Of a stretch of 40,204 bases of DNA, positions 15,413 through 24,378 are shown one piece after another. The stretch lies in assembly GCA_016933215.1 (NCBI GenBank), contig JAFGBH010000070.1, forward strand, positions 1 through 40,204, read 5' to 3'. Every line of letters starts with the position of its first letter. Positions within the stretch are counted from its first letter, which is position 1. The stretch is from Deltaproteobacteria bacterium. Its GTDB lineage: Bacteria > Desulfobacterota > Syntrophia > Syntrophales > UBA2210. Both the position numbers and the translations under genes were made by a program. Below the pieces are notes generated by a model that was not told where the DNA came from, searched no databases, and worked only from the letters and a program-made list of their open reading frames with translations.

Positions 15413-16713
15413 ACGTGAAGAAAACAGGGCTGATATTCTTTCCCGCCTTTGACTGGGCGATATCGCCGAGCCACCCCGAAAGGGAGGAGCGGCTTCTCTA
15501 TACACAGGATCAGGTATTTGAGGAAGGCCTCCTCGACCTCGACAATGTTTTTGAGTTTAAGCCGGGTCTCGCCTCCACGGAAGATATCAACCGGATCCAT
15601 ATATGCGTTCCCGGAGCAGAAAGCGTCATTACCGAGTCCCATCTCATCTCTGCGGGAGGAGCCATTACGGCCGCAGAAAAGGTTCTCACAAAAGAGGTAG
15701 ATAATGCCTTTGCCCTCGTTCGGCCACCCGGTCATCACGCAATGAGGGTAGTCCACGGAGCCCGAGGATTCTGCAACATCAATATTGAAGCAATCATGGT
15801 CGAATATATCAGGCATAGATACGGTCATAAAAGGATTGCCATCGTGGATACGGACTGCCACCACGGAGACGGTTCCCAGGACATCTTCTGGCACGATCCC
15901 GACACCCTCTACATCTCCATACATCAGGACGGAAGGACGCTCTACCCAGGATCGGGATTTCCGAATGAGTTTGGCGGTCCCAATGCGCTCGGATATACGA
16001 TAAATATCCCGCTCCCCCCGAACACCTCCGACAAGGGATTTCTCTTTGCACTCGACAACCTGATCCTCCCCATCCTGGACGAATTCAAGCCCGACCTTGT
16101 TATCAATTCGGCGGGTCAGGATAATCACTATTCTGATCCGATTACCAATATGAATTTTTCAGCGAATGGTTACGCCATACTGAACGAACGGCTCTCACCC
16201 GATATCGCCGTCTTAGAAGGCGGTTACTCCATAGAAAGCGCCCTCCCCTATATCAATGTGGGCATCATTATGGCAATGGCGGGGCTCGATTACAGTTTTG
16301 TAAAGGAACCGGATTACAATCCGAGGGAGATAGAGCAGTCTTCCCAGATCAGCCGATATATCGAAGAGGAGGTATCGCAGATCTACGAGCTCTGGAAAAA
16401 TCGTCATTCCCAGAAGGCAGAGATGGTAAAGAATGCCAAATACGCGAGGCGAAGCAGGAGCATCTACTATGACACGGATGGGATTAACGAAGAGCAGGAA
16501 GAGACCATCCGCATCTGTGACGACTGCGGAGGTATGCTCACAATCGATTCCAAGGCAAGTACGGGAAACAGAATATTTGCCGTTATCGTTCCGGGGCAGA
16601 GTTGTTCCACCTGCCGGGAGAAGGGAGAAAAGGCCTTTGAATCAGTAGAAACCGGGCGATACGACTACGTGTATTTTCAGGACAGGGACAGGGATCTCTT
16701 TATCGTAAAATAG
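15409..16713 (+). CDS. Histone-deacetylase-fold amidohydrolase with C-terminal zinc ribbon
   Basis: 434 residues. The catalytic domain (~5-320) has the full HDAC set: RPPGHHA (H109/H110), the zinc ligands D149 and H151 in DTDCHHGDG, a third Asp (D238) in SAGQDNH, and the active-site Tyr273 in EGGYS. Bacterial relatives remove acetyl groups from polyamines, acetoin-pathway enzymes or other small amides. After a charged helical linker (~325-360) comes an extra zinc ribbon, CDDCGG...CSTCREKG (~367-410), not part of the usual fold. The ATGA overlap with the hydantoinase gene indicates translational coupling and suggests both enzymes act on the same compound class. Confidence 0.88.
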   Translation: MNVKKTGLIFFPAFDWAISPSHPEREERLLYTQDQVFEEGLLDLDNVFEFKPGLASTEDINRIHICVPGAESVITESHLISAGGAITAAEKVLTKEVDNAFALVRPPGHHAMRVVHGARGFCNINIEAIMVEYIRHRYGHKRIAIVDTDCHHGDGSQDIFWHDPDTLYISIHQDGRTLYPGSGFPNEFGGPNALGYTINIPLPPNTSDKGFLFALDNLILPILDEFKPDLVINSAGQDNHYSDPITNMNFSANGYAILNERLSPDIAVLEGGYSIESALPYINVGIIMAMAGLDYSFVKEPDYNPREIEQSSQISRYIEEEVSQIYELWKNRHSQKAEMVKNAKYARRSRSIYYDTDGINEEQEETIRICDDCGGMLTIDSKASTGNRIFAVIVPGQSCSTCREKGEKAFESVETGRYDYVYFQDRDRDLFIVK

Positions 16714-16750
16714 CTTTCCACAGCACAGGATTGAACAGCATTATTTCTCC

Positions 16751-16776
16751 CTTTGTGCCTCGACTACTTTGTGCCT
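16751..16776 (+). repeat. Short direct repeat upstream of mazG
   Basis: CTTTGTGCCT occurs at 16751-16760 and again at 16767-16776 in the 80-bp gap between the HDAC-fold gene and mazG. No Shine-Dalgarno precedes the mazG ATG, so this stretch forms its whole leader. Confidence 0.4.
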
Positions 16777-16793
16777 TTGCAACTTCATAAACG

Positions 16794-17585
16794 ATGGAAA
16801 CCAAATTTCAAGAACTTGTAAAAATAATGGAGCGATTACGGTCCCTCGATGGATGTCTCTGGGACAGGACACAGACAAAGGAGGATATCGGAAGGTACCT
16901 TATAGAGGAGGCCCACGAGGCCATCGACGCGATTGAGGAAGGAAAAAGCGAGGCCTTGAGGGAAGAACTCGGCGATGTCCTCTTTCAGATCCTCTTCCTT
17001 GCGAGAATATCCGAAGAGGCTGGTGAATTTGACATCTCCGACGTGATCGATACGATATCCGAGAAGATGATTCGCCGTCATCCCCATGTCTTCGGGGACA
17101 CGACCGTCGAGAGCGTCGACGAGATCAGGTCAAACTGGGAAGAGATAAAGATACGAAGCGAGGGTAAAACCGACAGGAAGGGATCTCTTTCTTATAAAAT
17201 ACCCCGTTCCCTTCCATCACTTGCGAGGGCGAAGAAAATCACCGAACGCGCATCGATGGTCGGTTTTGACTGGGATAGGAAAGAGGCAGTCCTTGAAAAA
17301 ATTGAGGAAGAGCTTGAAGAGTTGAGAGCCGCCCTTGGGAAAGGTGGGGAACCCTTTATAAAAGAGGAAATCGGGGATCTTCTCTTTTCCATTGTCAATC
17401 TGTGCAGATTCACCGATGTGGAGCCGGAAGAGGCCCTCCGATTTTCCATTGCTAAATTTATTAACCGGTTCGCCTTCATCGAAGAAAGCCTGAAAGACGA
17501 GGGGAAGACACCCGAAGAGGCCTCTCTCGAAGAAATGGACCGGCTCTGGGATATTGCAAAGTCGAGAGATGAGGCAAAACGATAG
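16794..17585 (+). CDS. mazG: Nucleoside triphosphate pyrophosphohydrolase MazG
   Basis: 263 residues, the same length as E. coli MazG. Two tandem MazG domains are visible. The first has CLWDRTQTKEDIGRYLIEEAHE and the metal-binding ELGDVLFQILFLARI (EEAHE / ELGDV). The second (~165-260) repeats EEELEEL...EEIGDLLFSIVNLCRF. It hydrolyses NTPs and dNTPs to monophosphates and pyrophosphate, cleaning nucleotide pools and affecting ppGpp levels in some bacteria. No clear Shine-Dalgarno lies before the ATG. The DUF2065 gene follows after 11 nt. Confidence 0.93.
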   Translation: METKFQELVKIMERLRSLDGCLWDRTQTKEDIGRYLIEEAHEAIDAIEEGKSEALREELGDVLFQILFLARISEEAGEFDISDVIDTISEKMIRRHPHVFGDTTVESVDEIRSNWEEIKIRSEGKTDRKGSLSYKIPRSLPSLARAKKITERASMVGFDWDRKEAVLEKIEEELEELRAALGKGGEPFIKEEIGDLLFSIVNLCRFTDVEPEEALRFSIAKFINRFAFIEESLKDEGKTPEEASLEEMDRLWDIAKSRDEAKR

Positions 17586-17596
17586 ATGAAGGAATC

Positions 17597-17788
17597 ATGG
17601 TAATGAAGTTGTTGTTATGTGTTATAGGTCTGGTATTGATTATTGAGGGTCTCCCCTATTTCGCCTTTCCCGAGAAGATCAAGTCCTACCTCATGAAGGT
17701 CCATGAAATACCGGACAACACCCTCAGGATACTCGGCCTCGCCTCCGTTGTTGCCGGACTAATTCTCGTATACTTCGGGAGAAGGTAG
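17597..17788 (+). CDS. DUF2065 (YjeT-like) inner-membrane protein
   Basis: A 63-residue protein with two transmembrane helices: ~4-20 (LLCVIGLVLIIEGLPYF) and ~43-60 (ILGLASVVAGLILVYFG). The family marks EGLPYF near the first helix and IPDNTLR before the second are present. E. coli YjeT has the same layout. The function is unknown. AAGGA lies 3 nt before the ATG, or 9 nt before the next in-frame ATG at 17603. It is next to mazG and probably co-transcribed. Confidence 0.8.
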   Translation: MVMKLLLCVIGLVLIIEGLPYFAFPEKIKSYLMKVHEIPDNTLRILGLASVVAGLILVYFGRR

Positions 17789-17898
17789 AATCTCAGGAGG
17801 GGTTGTTCCGCAATAGTGAGGAAGAGCAAACTCTGCACCATGAAGGAACGGAACCGGCGGATACCCACGCAATAAAAATTAACCGTTACGATTACCTA

Positions 17899-17925
17899 TT
17901 GACTTTAAAGTTTTTTTCTGATTAT
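17899..17925 (+). promoter_or_regulatory. Possible queA promoter
   Basis: TTGACT (17899-17904) and GATTAT (17920-17925) are 15 bp apart; TATTTC at 18 bp is an alternative -10. Either would start transcription only about 8-12 nt before the queA ATG, leaving no room for a Shine-Dalgarno. Spacing is off-optimum, so this is tentative. Confidence 0.3.
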
Positions 17926-17943
17926 TTCCCTCAATTCGCGACT

Positions 17944-18972
17944 ATGAAAACAGAAGATTTTTACTACAGGCTTCCGGAAAGCCTCATTGCACAGAAACCC
18001 TCCAATCTGAGAGACCATTCGAGAATGATGGTCGTCGATAGAAGAAAGGGGACTGTGGAATTGAGATATTTCTATGAAATCTCCGAATTCTTCGAGAGGG
18101 GAGATACCCTAGTCATTAATGATTCCAGGGTAATACCGGCACGGCTTTTCGGAACAAAATCGACGGGAGCGACCATTGAGATACTCCTCCTTACGAAACA
18201 TGGTTCTCCGAAGCGATGGGAGGTGCTCCTTCGACCGGCCAAGAGGGTAAGAATCGGAACAGAGATATCGTTCAATGACGGGGCATCTGCCCTGGTTGCG
18301 GAACGAAGGTCGGAAAAAAAATGGATTCTTGACTTCTATACAGAGGGCGACTTTGACCTCTTTCTGGAACGAAACGGACGTGCCCCTCTTCCTCCTTACA
18401 TAAAAAGGGAAAAGGGTGGTGGCAACGATAATCTGGACCAGGAACGATATCAGACCGTTTATGCAATAATACCGGGGTCCGTGGCGGCCCCCACGGCGGG
18501 TCTCCATTTTTCCGAGGAGATCCTCGAAAAACTGGAAAAACGTGGTGTTGATATCGTAAAGGTCACGCTCCACGTTGGATACGGGACGTTCCTCCCCATA
18601 GAAACGGACAATATTGAAGACCACGTGATGGAGGAAGAATGCTATGAAATTTCGCCGGGGGCGTCGGAGAGAATCGCAAAAGCGGGGAGAATAACTGCCA
18701 CGGGGACCACATCAGTCAGGGTCCTTGAATCGGCAACGGGCTCGGAGGGCAAAACCAGTGCAGGACTCGGATATACGAATCTCTTTATATATCCGGGATA
18801 CAGCTTCAAGAAGGTGAACCGGCTCATCACCAATTTCCATCTTCCCAAATCATCGCTCTATTTACTCGTCTGTGCCTTTGCCGGAAAAGAATTAATAGAA
18901 AAGGCCTATAAAATCGCCGTAGACGAAGGATTCAGATTTTACAGTTACGGCGATTGTATGCTGATAGTATAA
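17944..18972 (+). CDS. queA: S-adenosylmethionine:tRNA ribosyltransferase-isomerase
   Basis: 342 residues, usual for QueA. It transfers the ribosyl part of SAM to preQ1-modified tRNA, forming epoxyqueuosine. The start follows the family, MKTEDFYYRLPESLIAQKP. Further blocks are DTLVINDSRVIPARLFG, the long hairpin PLPPYIKRE, YQTVYA and AAPTAGLHFSE, the HVGYGTF loop and the C-terminal NFHLPKSSLYLLV. The frame stays open for 47 codons upstream to a TTG at 17803 behind AGGAGG, but that segment has no QueA similarity and the spacing is only 2 nt. The ATG lacks a Shine-Dalgarno. It heads a run with tgt, the next enzyme on the same tRNA position. Confidence 0.95.
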   Translation: MKTEDFYYRLPESLIAQKPSNLRDHSRMMVVDRRKGTVELRYFYEISEFFERGDTLVINDSRVIPARLFGTKSTGATIEILLLTKHGSPKRWEVLLRPAKRVRIGTEISFNDGASALVAERRSEKKWILDFYTEGDFDLFLERNGRAPLPPYIKREKGGGNDNLDQERYQTVYAIIPGSVAAPTAGLHFSEEILEKLEKRGVDIVKVTLHVGYGTFLPIETDNIEDHVMEEECYEISPGASERIAKAGRITATGTTSVRVLESATGSEGKTSAGLGYTNLFIYPGYSFKKVNRLITNFHLPKSSLYLLVCAFAGKELIEKAYKIAVDEGFRFYSYGDCMLIV

Positions 18973-20109
<1,137 letters not shown>

Positions 20110-20155
20110 CTTTAAAAACGCCCGGGGTTAACTCGGAAAGAGGAGGAAGCGAAAA

Positions 20156-20488
20156 ATGAGTGGTATAGCATATGCTATGGGAGGTGCCGGACAGGGCGGA
20201 ACGGGAGCTCAGGGCGGCGATATGCATTTTATCATCGTGATGGCTGCAATCTTTGCCATTTTCTATTTTCTTCTTATCAGGCCTCAGCAAAAGAGGCAGA
20301 AGGAAGTAAAGGCAATGATTAGTAATCTTGGTCATGGCGACACAGTTGTAACCTCCGGCGGTCTGCACGGAAAGATAACAGGACTAACGGATCAGATTGT
20401 AACCCTTGAAGTGAGCGACAAGGTACGGGTAAAGGTATCAAGGGGCAATATTGCAGCAGTAACACAAAAGGGAGCAGCAAAGGAATAA
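20156..20488 (+). CDS. yajC: Sec translocon accessory protein YajC
   Basis: 110 residues. A Gly-rich N-terminus is followed by one transmembrane helix (~23-42, HFIIVMAAIFAIFYFLLI), the signature RPQQKRQKE, and a cytoplasmic beta domain (GDTVVTSGGLHGKI). YajC joins SecD and SecF in the SecYEG holo-translocon. AGAGGAGG precedes the ATG. The tgt-yajC-secD order is a standard bacterial arrangement. Confidence 0.94.
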   Translation: MSGIAYAMGGAGQGGTGAQGGDMHFIIVMAAIFAIFYFLLIRPQQKRQKEVKAMISNLGHGDTVVTSGGLHGKITGLTDQIVTLEVSDKVRVKVSRGNIAAVTQKGAAKE

Positions 20489-20507
20489 TACGTCGAAAGG
20501 GGTGCCG

Positions 20508-22112
20508 ATGTTTGATAAGAATATTAAGATAAGGGCGATCATTGCAATTTCAGTGATGTTAATTGCGCTATTTTATCTTACGCCTTCACTGACAGAAAGT
20601 CTTCCCGGTTTCTGGAAAAACAATCTGCCCACTGACAAGATTCATCTTGGTCTCGATCTTCAGGGGGGAATGCACCTCGTCCTGGAAGTGGAAACTGAAA
20701 AGGCAGTAGAAAACGCAACGGAGAGGATATCAAACGATCTGAAGGAAGTCCTCATGAAAAAGAAGGTCCGGTTCAGAAACCTTGACCGCACAGAAGGAAC
20801 AACCATCATGATCGAACTCAGGGACTCGGAGTCAAGAGGCCAGTTTGAAAGGATCCTGGAAGAGGATTTTCCAACCCTCGAGATCAAATCCTCGGAGATT
20901 ATTGAAGGCCAGGAAAGGATCTTTCTAAAAATAGAGTCCAAGCAGGCCGAGACCATCAAGAAGTTTGCCGTAGATCAGAGTCTGGAAACGATACGGAACA
21001 GAGTGGATCAATTCGGCGTTTCCGAACCGGAGATTATTCCTCAGGGAAAAGACCGTATACTGATTCAGCTTCCAGGTGTAAAAGATCCGCAGAGGGCCAT
21101 CAACCTCATAGGGAAGACAGCCCTTCTCGAGTTCAAGCTCCTGGATGAAGAACACAGTGTCGACGATGCCCTGCGCGGCACCATGCCTCCGGGCAGTATC
21201 GTATTATACGGCTACAAGATCGACCCCGACACACAGCGAAGGAAAAAGGTACCCTATCTGCTGAAGAAAAAGACACTCCTCACGGGTGATGCTCTCGAGG
21301 ACGCAAAGGTAAGGATCGGTAACAGATTTGGTGAACCCTATGTCGGACTCAAGTTCGACTCCCAGGGCGCACGGGATTTTGACAGAATAACCGCACAAAA
21401 CGTCAACAAACGGCTGGCCATTGTCCTTGATGAGGTCGTCCACTCCGCACCGGTTATACAGGAGAGGATATCGGGCGGACAGGCCCAGATTACCGGCACA
21501 TTCACCATGGAAGAGGCACGCGATCTCGCCATTGTCCTCAGGGCAGGCGCCCTTCCCGCACCGGTAATAATACTCGAACAGAGAACGGTGGGACCGTCAC
21601 TCGGCCAGGATTCTATTGACAAGGGTCTCTTGTCCATTATCGTGGGAAGTATACTGGTTATTCTCTTTATGGTTGCCTACTATAAGCTGTCGGGGTTCAT
21701 AGCCAACCTGGCTCTCATAATGAATATCGTCATTATTATGGGCGCACTGGCCGCCTTCAAGGCCACTCTGACACTTCCGGGTATTGCGGAAATTGTTCTC
21801 ACTATCGGCATGGCTGTCGACGCCAATGTTCTTATCTTTGAGAGGATCCGGGAGGAAGCGCGGCTCGGAAAATCGCCGAATGCGGCGATTGACAGCGGAT
21901 ACGCCAAGGCTCTTCTCACGATCGTTGATGCAAATATCACGACTCTTATCGCAGCCCTGGTCCTGTTTCAGTTCGGCACGGGACCCGTCAAGGGATTTGC
22001 CGTCACGCTCAGCATCGGTATAATCAGCAGTATGTTCACTGCTATTTTTGTGACGCGAATTGTTTACGACTATTTCGTCTGGCACAGAAAAATCAAAATG
22101 ATCAGCATATAG
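20508..22112 (+). CDS. secD: Protein translocase subunit SecD
   Basis: 534 residues. SecD with SecF uses the proton gradient to complete export of proteins through SecYEG. It has an N-terminal transmembrane helix (~7-25), LGLDLQGGMHLVLEV at the start of the periplasmic P1 region, the conserved RVDQFGVSEP and IQLPGV, and a C-terminal block of five helices beginning near FMVAYY. The latter includes the helix-4 motif TIGMAVDANVLIFERIREE with the proton-path Asp. ATG 20508 has AAAGGGG 5 nt upstream; a GTG two codons earlier also opens the frame. Confidence 0.96.
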   Translation: MFDKNIKIRAIIAISVMLIALFYLTPSLTESLPGFWKNNLPTDKIHLGLDLQGGMHLVLEVETEKAVENATERISNDLKEVLMKKKVRFRNLDRTEGTTIMIELRDSESRGQFERILEEDFPTLEIKSSEIIEGQERIFLKIESKQAETIKKFAVDQSLETIRNRVDQFGVSEPEIIPQGKDRILIQLPGVKDPQRAINLIGKTALLEFKLLDEEHSVDDALRGTMPPGSIVLYGYKIDPDTQRRKKVPYLLKKKTLLTGDALEDAKVRIGNRFGEPYVGLKFDSQGARDFDRITAQNVNKRLAIVLDEVVHSAPVIQERISGGQAQITGTFTMEEARDLAIVLRAGALPAPVIILEQRTVGPSLGQDSIDKGLLSIIVGSILVILFMVAYYKLSGFIANLALIMNIVIIMGALAAFKATLTLPGIAEIVLTIGMAVDANVLIFERIREEARLGKSPNAAIDSGYAKALLTIVDANITTLIAALVLFQFGTGPVKGFAVTLSIGIISSMFTAIFVTRIVYDYFVWHRKIKMISI

Positions 22113-22121
22113 GAGACATCG

Positions 22122-23039
22122 ATGGAACTTATAAAACCAGGAACAAATCTGAATTTCGTCGGAAGGATGAAGATGGCCTCCTTTGCGTCTGTTGTTGTGA
22201 TCATCATAAGCATTGTATCCCTGCTATTCCACGGCGGCCCCAATCTCGGGATCGATTTTGCGGGAGGAACGCAGGTACAGATCAAGTTTGAAAAGAAAAC
22301 TGAGGTAAAAGATATACGGGATTCCCTCGCGACAATCGACCTCGGCAAGAGTATCATTCAGCAGTTCGGATATGAGGATAACAGCGAATTTCTGATAAAA
22401 ACGGAAAAGTCAAGCTCCGAGATAAAGGGGCTCTCGAGCAGTATCGAAGAGGCACTGACCGCCCAGTTTGGTAAGGACGCCTTTGAGGTACGGAGGGTCG
22501 AGGTTGTGGGACCCAAGGTCGGCAAGGACCTGAGGCAGAAGGGCATGCTCGCCATGGTTTACGCAATCATAGGAATACTCATCTATATTACCTGGAGGTT
22601 TGAATTCCGGTATGCAATAGGTGCAATAATTGCCCTGGTCCACGACGTCCTTATTACGGTGGGAATCTTTTCTCTCCTGGATAAGGAATTTTCTCTCCCT
22701 ATCATTGCCGCACTCCTTACGATAATAGGATATTCGCTTAACGACACCATCGTCGTCTTCGACAGGATAAGGGAAAACCTGAGGAAGGTAAGACGACAGG
22801 AGCTGGCAGGGGTGGTAAATTCAAGTATAAACCAGGTCCTGAGCAGGACCATACTGACATCGGGTACGACACTCCTTGTGGTAGGTGCGCTCTTTTTCCT
22901 CGGTGGTGCTGTGATCCACGACTTCGCCTTTGCCCTTCTTGTGGGAGTAGTCGTCGGTACCTATTCATCAATATTTATTGCCAGTCCCACCATTCTTGCC
23001 TGGGAAACTGTTTGGCCATCAAAGAAAAAGAGGAAATAG
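22122..23039 (+). CDS. secF: Protein translocase subunit SecF
   Basis: 305 residues with the SecF layout: helix 1 (~18-36), GIDFAGGTQVQIKF, a short periplasmic domain, RRVEVVGPKVG, then helices 2-6 with ALVHDVLITVG and GYSLNDTIVVFDRIREN, the proton-relay signature shared with SecD. It ends with a basic tail, WPSKKKRK. It starts 9 nt after secD. Its stop lies just before the likely GTG of the DUF456 gene. Confidence 0.96.
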   Translation: MELIKPGTNLNFVGRMKMASFASVVVIIISIVSLLFHGGPNLGIDFAGGTQVQIKFEKKTEVKDIRDSLATIDLGKSIIQQFGYEDNSEFLIKTEKSSSEIKGLSSSIEEALTAQFGKDAFEVRRVEVVGPKVGKDLRQKGMLAMVYAIIGILIYITWRFEFRYAIGAIIALVHDVLITVGIFSLLDKEFSLPIIAALLTIIGYSLNDTIVVFDRIRENLRKVRRQELAGVVNSSINQVLSRTILTSGTTLLVVGALFFLGGAVIHDFAFALLVGVVVGTYSSIFIASPTILAWETVWPSKKKRK

Positions 23040-23044
23040 GCACC

Positions 23045-23557
23045 GTGTCTCCCCTTGCAACAGCAGGCCTGACACTCTTTATTCTTCTACTGTTTGTTGG
23101 GATTTTTATCACGGTATATGGTTTTCCCGGGACGTTTGTTATTCTGACAGATGTCATTATCTACTCCTGGATAACCGGATTTGAAGAGATAGGATTTGCG
23201 ATAATTCTCATGCTCGCTGTTATTACCCTCGCAGCGGAGGCTGTCGATTTTTACCTCGGCATGAAAGGTGCCAAGAAATACACACCTTCAAAAACGGCCG
23301 TCTTTGCCTCACTGGTAGGAGGAATTGTCGGGGCAATCGTAATGACACGTATTCTTTTGGGACTGGGTACTGCAATCGGTATCTTTCTCGGCGGTTTTTC
23401 CGGGGTACTTATCGCAGAGTTCATGGAAGAGAGAAGGCTGAAACCGTCCTTCAGGGCAAGTTACGGGGCCCTGTCAGGAAGAATCGCAGGGGTGCTGACA
23501 AGAGGTTTTTCCGCCGTTATGATGACCATCATTGCCATGTCAAAAATATATTCCTGA
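23045..23557 (+). CDS. DUF456-family membrane protein
   Basis: 170 residues, almost entirely hydrophobic, with four to five transmembrane segments and a Gly-rich VGGIVGAIVMTRILLGLGTAIGIFLGGFSG repeat (in pieces) typical of DUF456. The function is unknown. The start is chosen as GTG 23045, 5 nt after the secF stop. An in-frame TTG at 23012 would overlap secF by 28 nt and add a charged leader. It sits between secF and lepB, so co-expression with export genes is likely, though a role in export is not shown. Confidence 0.75.
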   Translation: MSPLATAGLTLFILLLFVGIFITVYGFPGTFVILTDVIIYSWITGFEEIGFAIILMLAVITLAAEAVDFYLGMKGAKKYTPSKTAVFASLVGGIVGAIVMTRILLGLGTAIGIFLGGFSGVLIAEFMEERRLKPSFRASYGALSGRIAGVLTRGFSAVMMTIIAMSKIYS

Positions 23558-23568
23558 GGATAGAGGAT

Positions 23569-24183
23569 ATGAAAAAGATCGACAAGAACATTGTCAAAGA
23601 GTATGCGGAAACAATTATTATAGCGATACTTATCGCACTCTTTATACGGACCTTTCTGGTTCAGGCCTTCAAGATTCCTTCAGGTTCCATGAAAGAAACG
23701 CTTCTCATCGGCGACCATATCCTTGTCAACAAATTCATCTATGGAATAAAGATTCCCTTCCTGAGAAAGACCCTGGTCCCCATAAGTGACCCCGAACAGG
23801 GAGACATTGTGGTTTTTATATACCCGATAGATAGATCAAAGGATTTCATCAAAAGAGTCATTGCCGTCGCCGGCGACACCATAGAGATAAAAGACAAAAA
23901 AATCTTCATCAATGGCGCTTACTATAACGAAGGTCATGGAGTCTATACCGATAATCTGATATTTCCACGAGCCATTCAGCCCCGTGATAATTTCGGTCCT
24001 GTAACAGTACCCGAGGGAGCTCTCTTCGTAATGGGGGACAACCGTGACCAGAGCCTTGACAGCAGGTTCTGGGGATTCGTGAATCTGAAAGACGTCCTCG
24101 GCAAGGCCTTTATCATATACTGGTCATGGGACGGGAACAATCATGGTCCCCGCTGGGGCAGGCTGGGACGTATTATAGACTAA
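23569..24183 (+). CDS. lepB: Signal peptidase I
   Basis: 204 residues. It cleaves signal peptides of exported preproteins on the outer face of the inner membrane. One N-terminal transmembrane helix (~14-32) precedes the nucleophile Ser40 in PSGSMKETL. The general-base Lys95 is in FIKRVIAVAGD, and box E reads MGDNRDQSLDSRFWG. All catalytic parts are intact. It closes the export gene run, 11 nt after the DUF456 gene. The next promoter starts 7 nt after its stop. Confidence 0.96.
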   Translation: MKKIDKNIVKEYAETIIIAILIALFIRTFLVQAFKIPSGSMKETLLIGDHILVNKFIYGIKIPFLRKTLVPISDPEQGDIVVFIYPIDRSKDFIKRVIAVAGDTIEIKDKKIFINGAYYNEGHGVYTDNLIFPRAIQPRDNFGPVTVPEGALFVMGDNRDQSLDSRFWGFVNLKDVLGKAFIIYWSWDGNNHGPRWGRLGRIID

Positions 24184-24189
24184 AATGGC

Positions 24190-24218
24190 TTGACATAGAA
24201 TGCGGGCATTGTTATAAG
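24190..24218 (+). promoter_or_regulatory. pyr operon promoter
   Basis: TTGACA (24190-24195), 17-bp spacer, TATAAG (24213-24218). The predicted start near 24225 gives a leader of about 150 nt before pyrR. The sequence AAGTTCTC occurs twice around the start (24217-24224 and 24229-24236). Confidence 0.7.
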
Positions 24219-24259
24219 TTCTCGTTGAAAGTTCTCAGTAAATTGAAAGAGGAAGAGTT

Positions 24260-24295
24260 ATGATCCTTACGTTTCTTTGCATGCAAAATTGTTAA
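24260..24295 (+). CDS. Putative 11-residue pyr leader peptide
   Basis: ATG to TAA encodes MILTFLCMQNC. AGAGGAAGAG (24248-24257) is a good ribosome-binding site. The frame contains a perfect palindrome TTTGCATGCAAA (24276-24287), a possible pause site. The last base of the stop codon is the first base of the terminator's left arm (24295). A ribosome ending translation there would cover that arm. Its value is regulatory rather than as a protein. Confidence 0.5.
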   Translation: MILTFLCMQNC

Positions 24296-24330
24296 AAGGC
24301 CTTCTCATTTAACGGGAAGGCCTTTTTTTT
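24295..24330 (+). terminator. Intrinsic terminator (attenuator) upstream of pyrR
   Basis: AAAGGCCTTC (24295-24304) pairs perfectly with GAAGGCCTTT (24316-24325) across an 11-nt loop, and the right arm runs into eight T (24323-24330). It sits between the pyr promoter and pyrR, so it must be bypassed for the operon to be expressed. Confidence 0.85.
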
Positions 24331-24378
24331 GGACTAATCAGCTTTTAAACAGATCAAAAAAGAGGGATAACAAAAACG

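Noticed and set aside
17789-17943. preQ1 riboswitch upstream of queA
   Set aside because: None of the short preQ1 aptamer core sequences is recognisable there.
24219-24378. PyrR-binding RNA loop in the pyr leader
   Set aside because: I looked for the conserved purine-rich stem-loop around CNGNGAGG and found no match, so it was not annotated.
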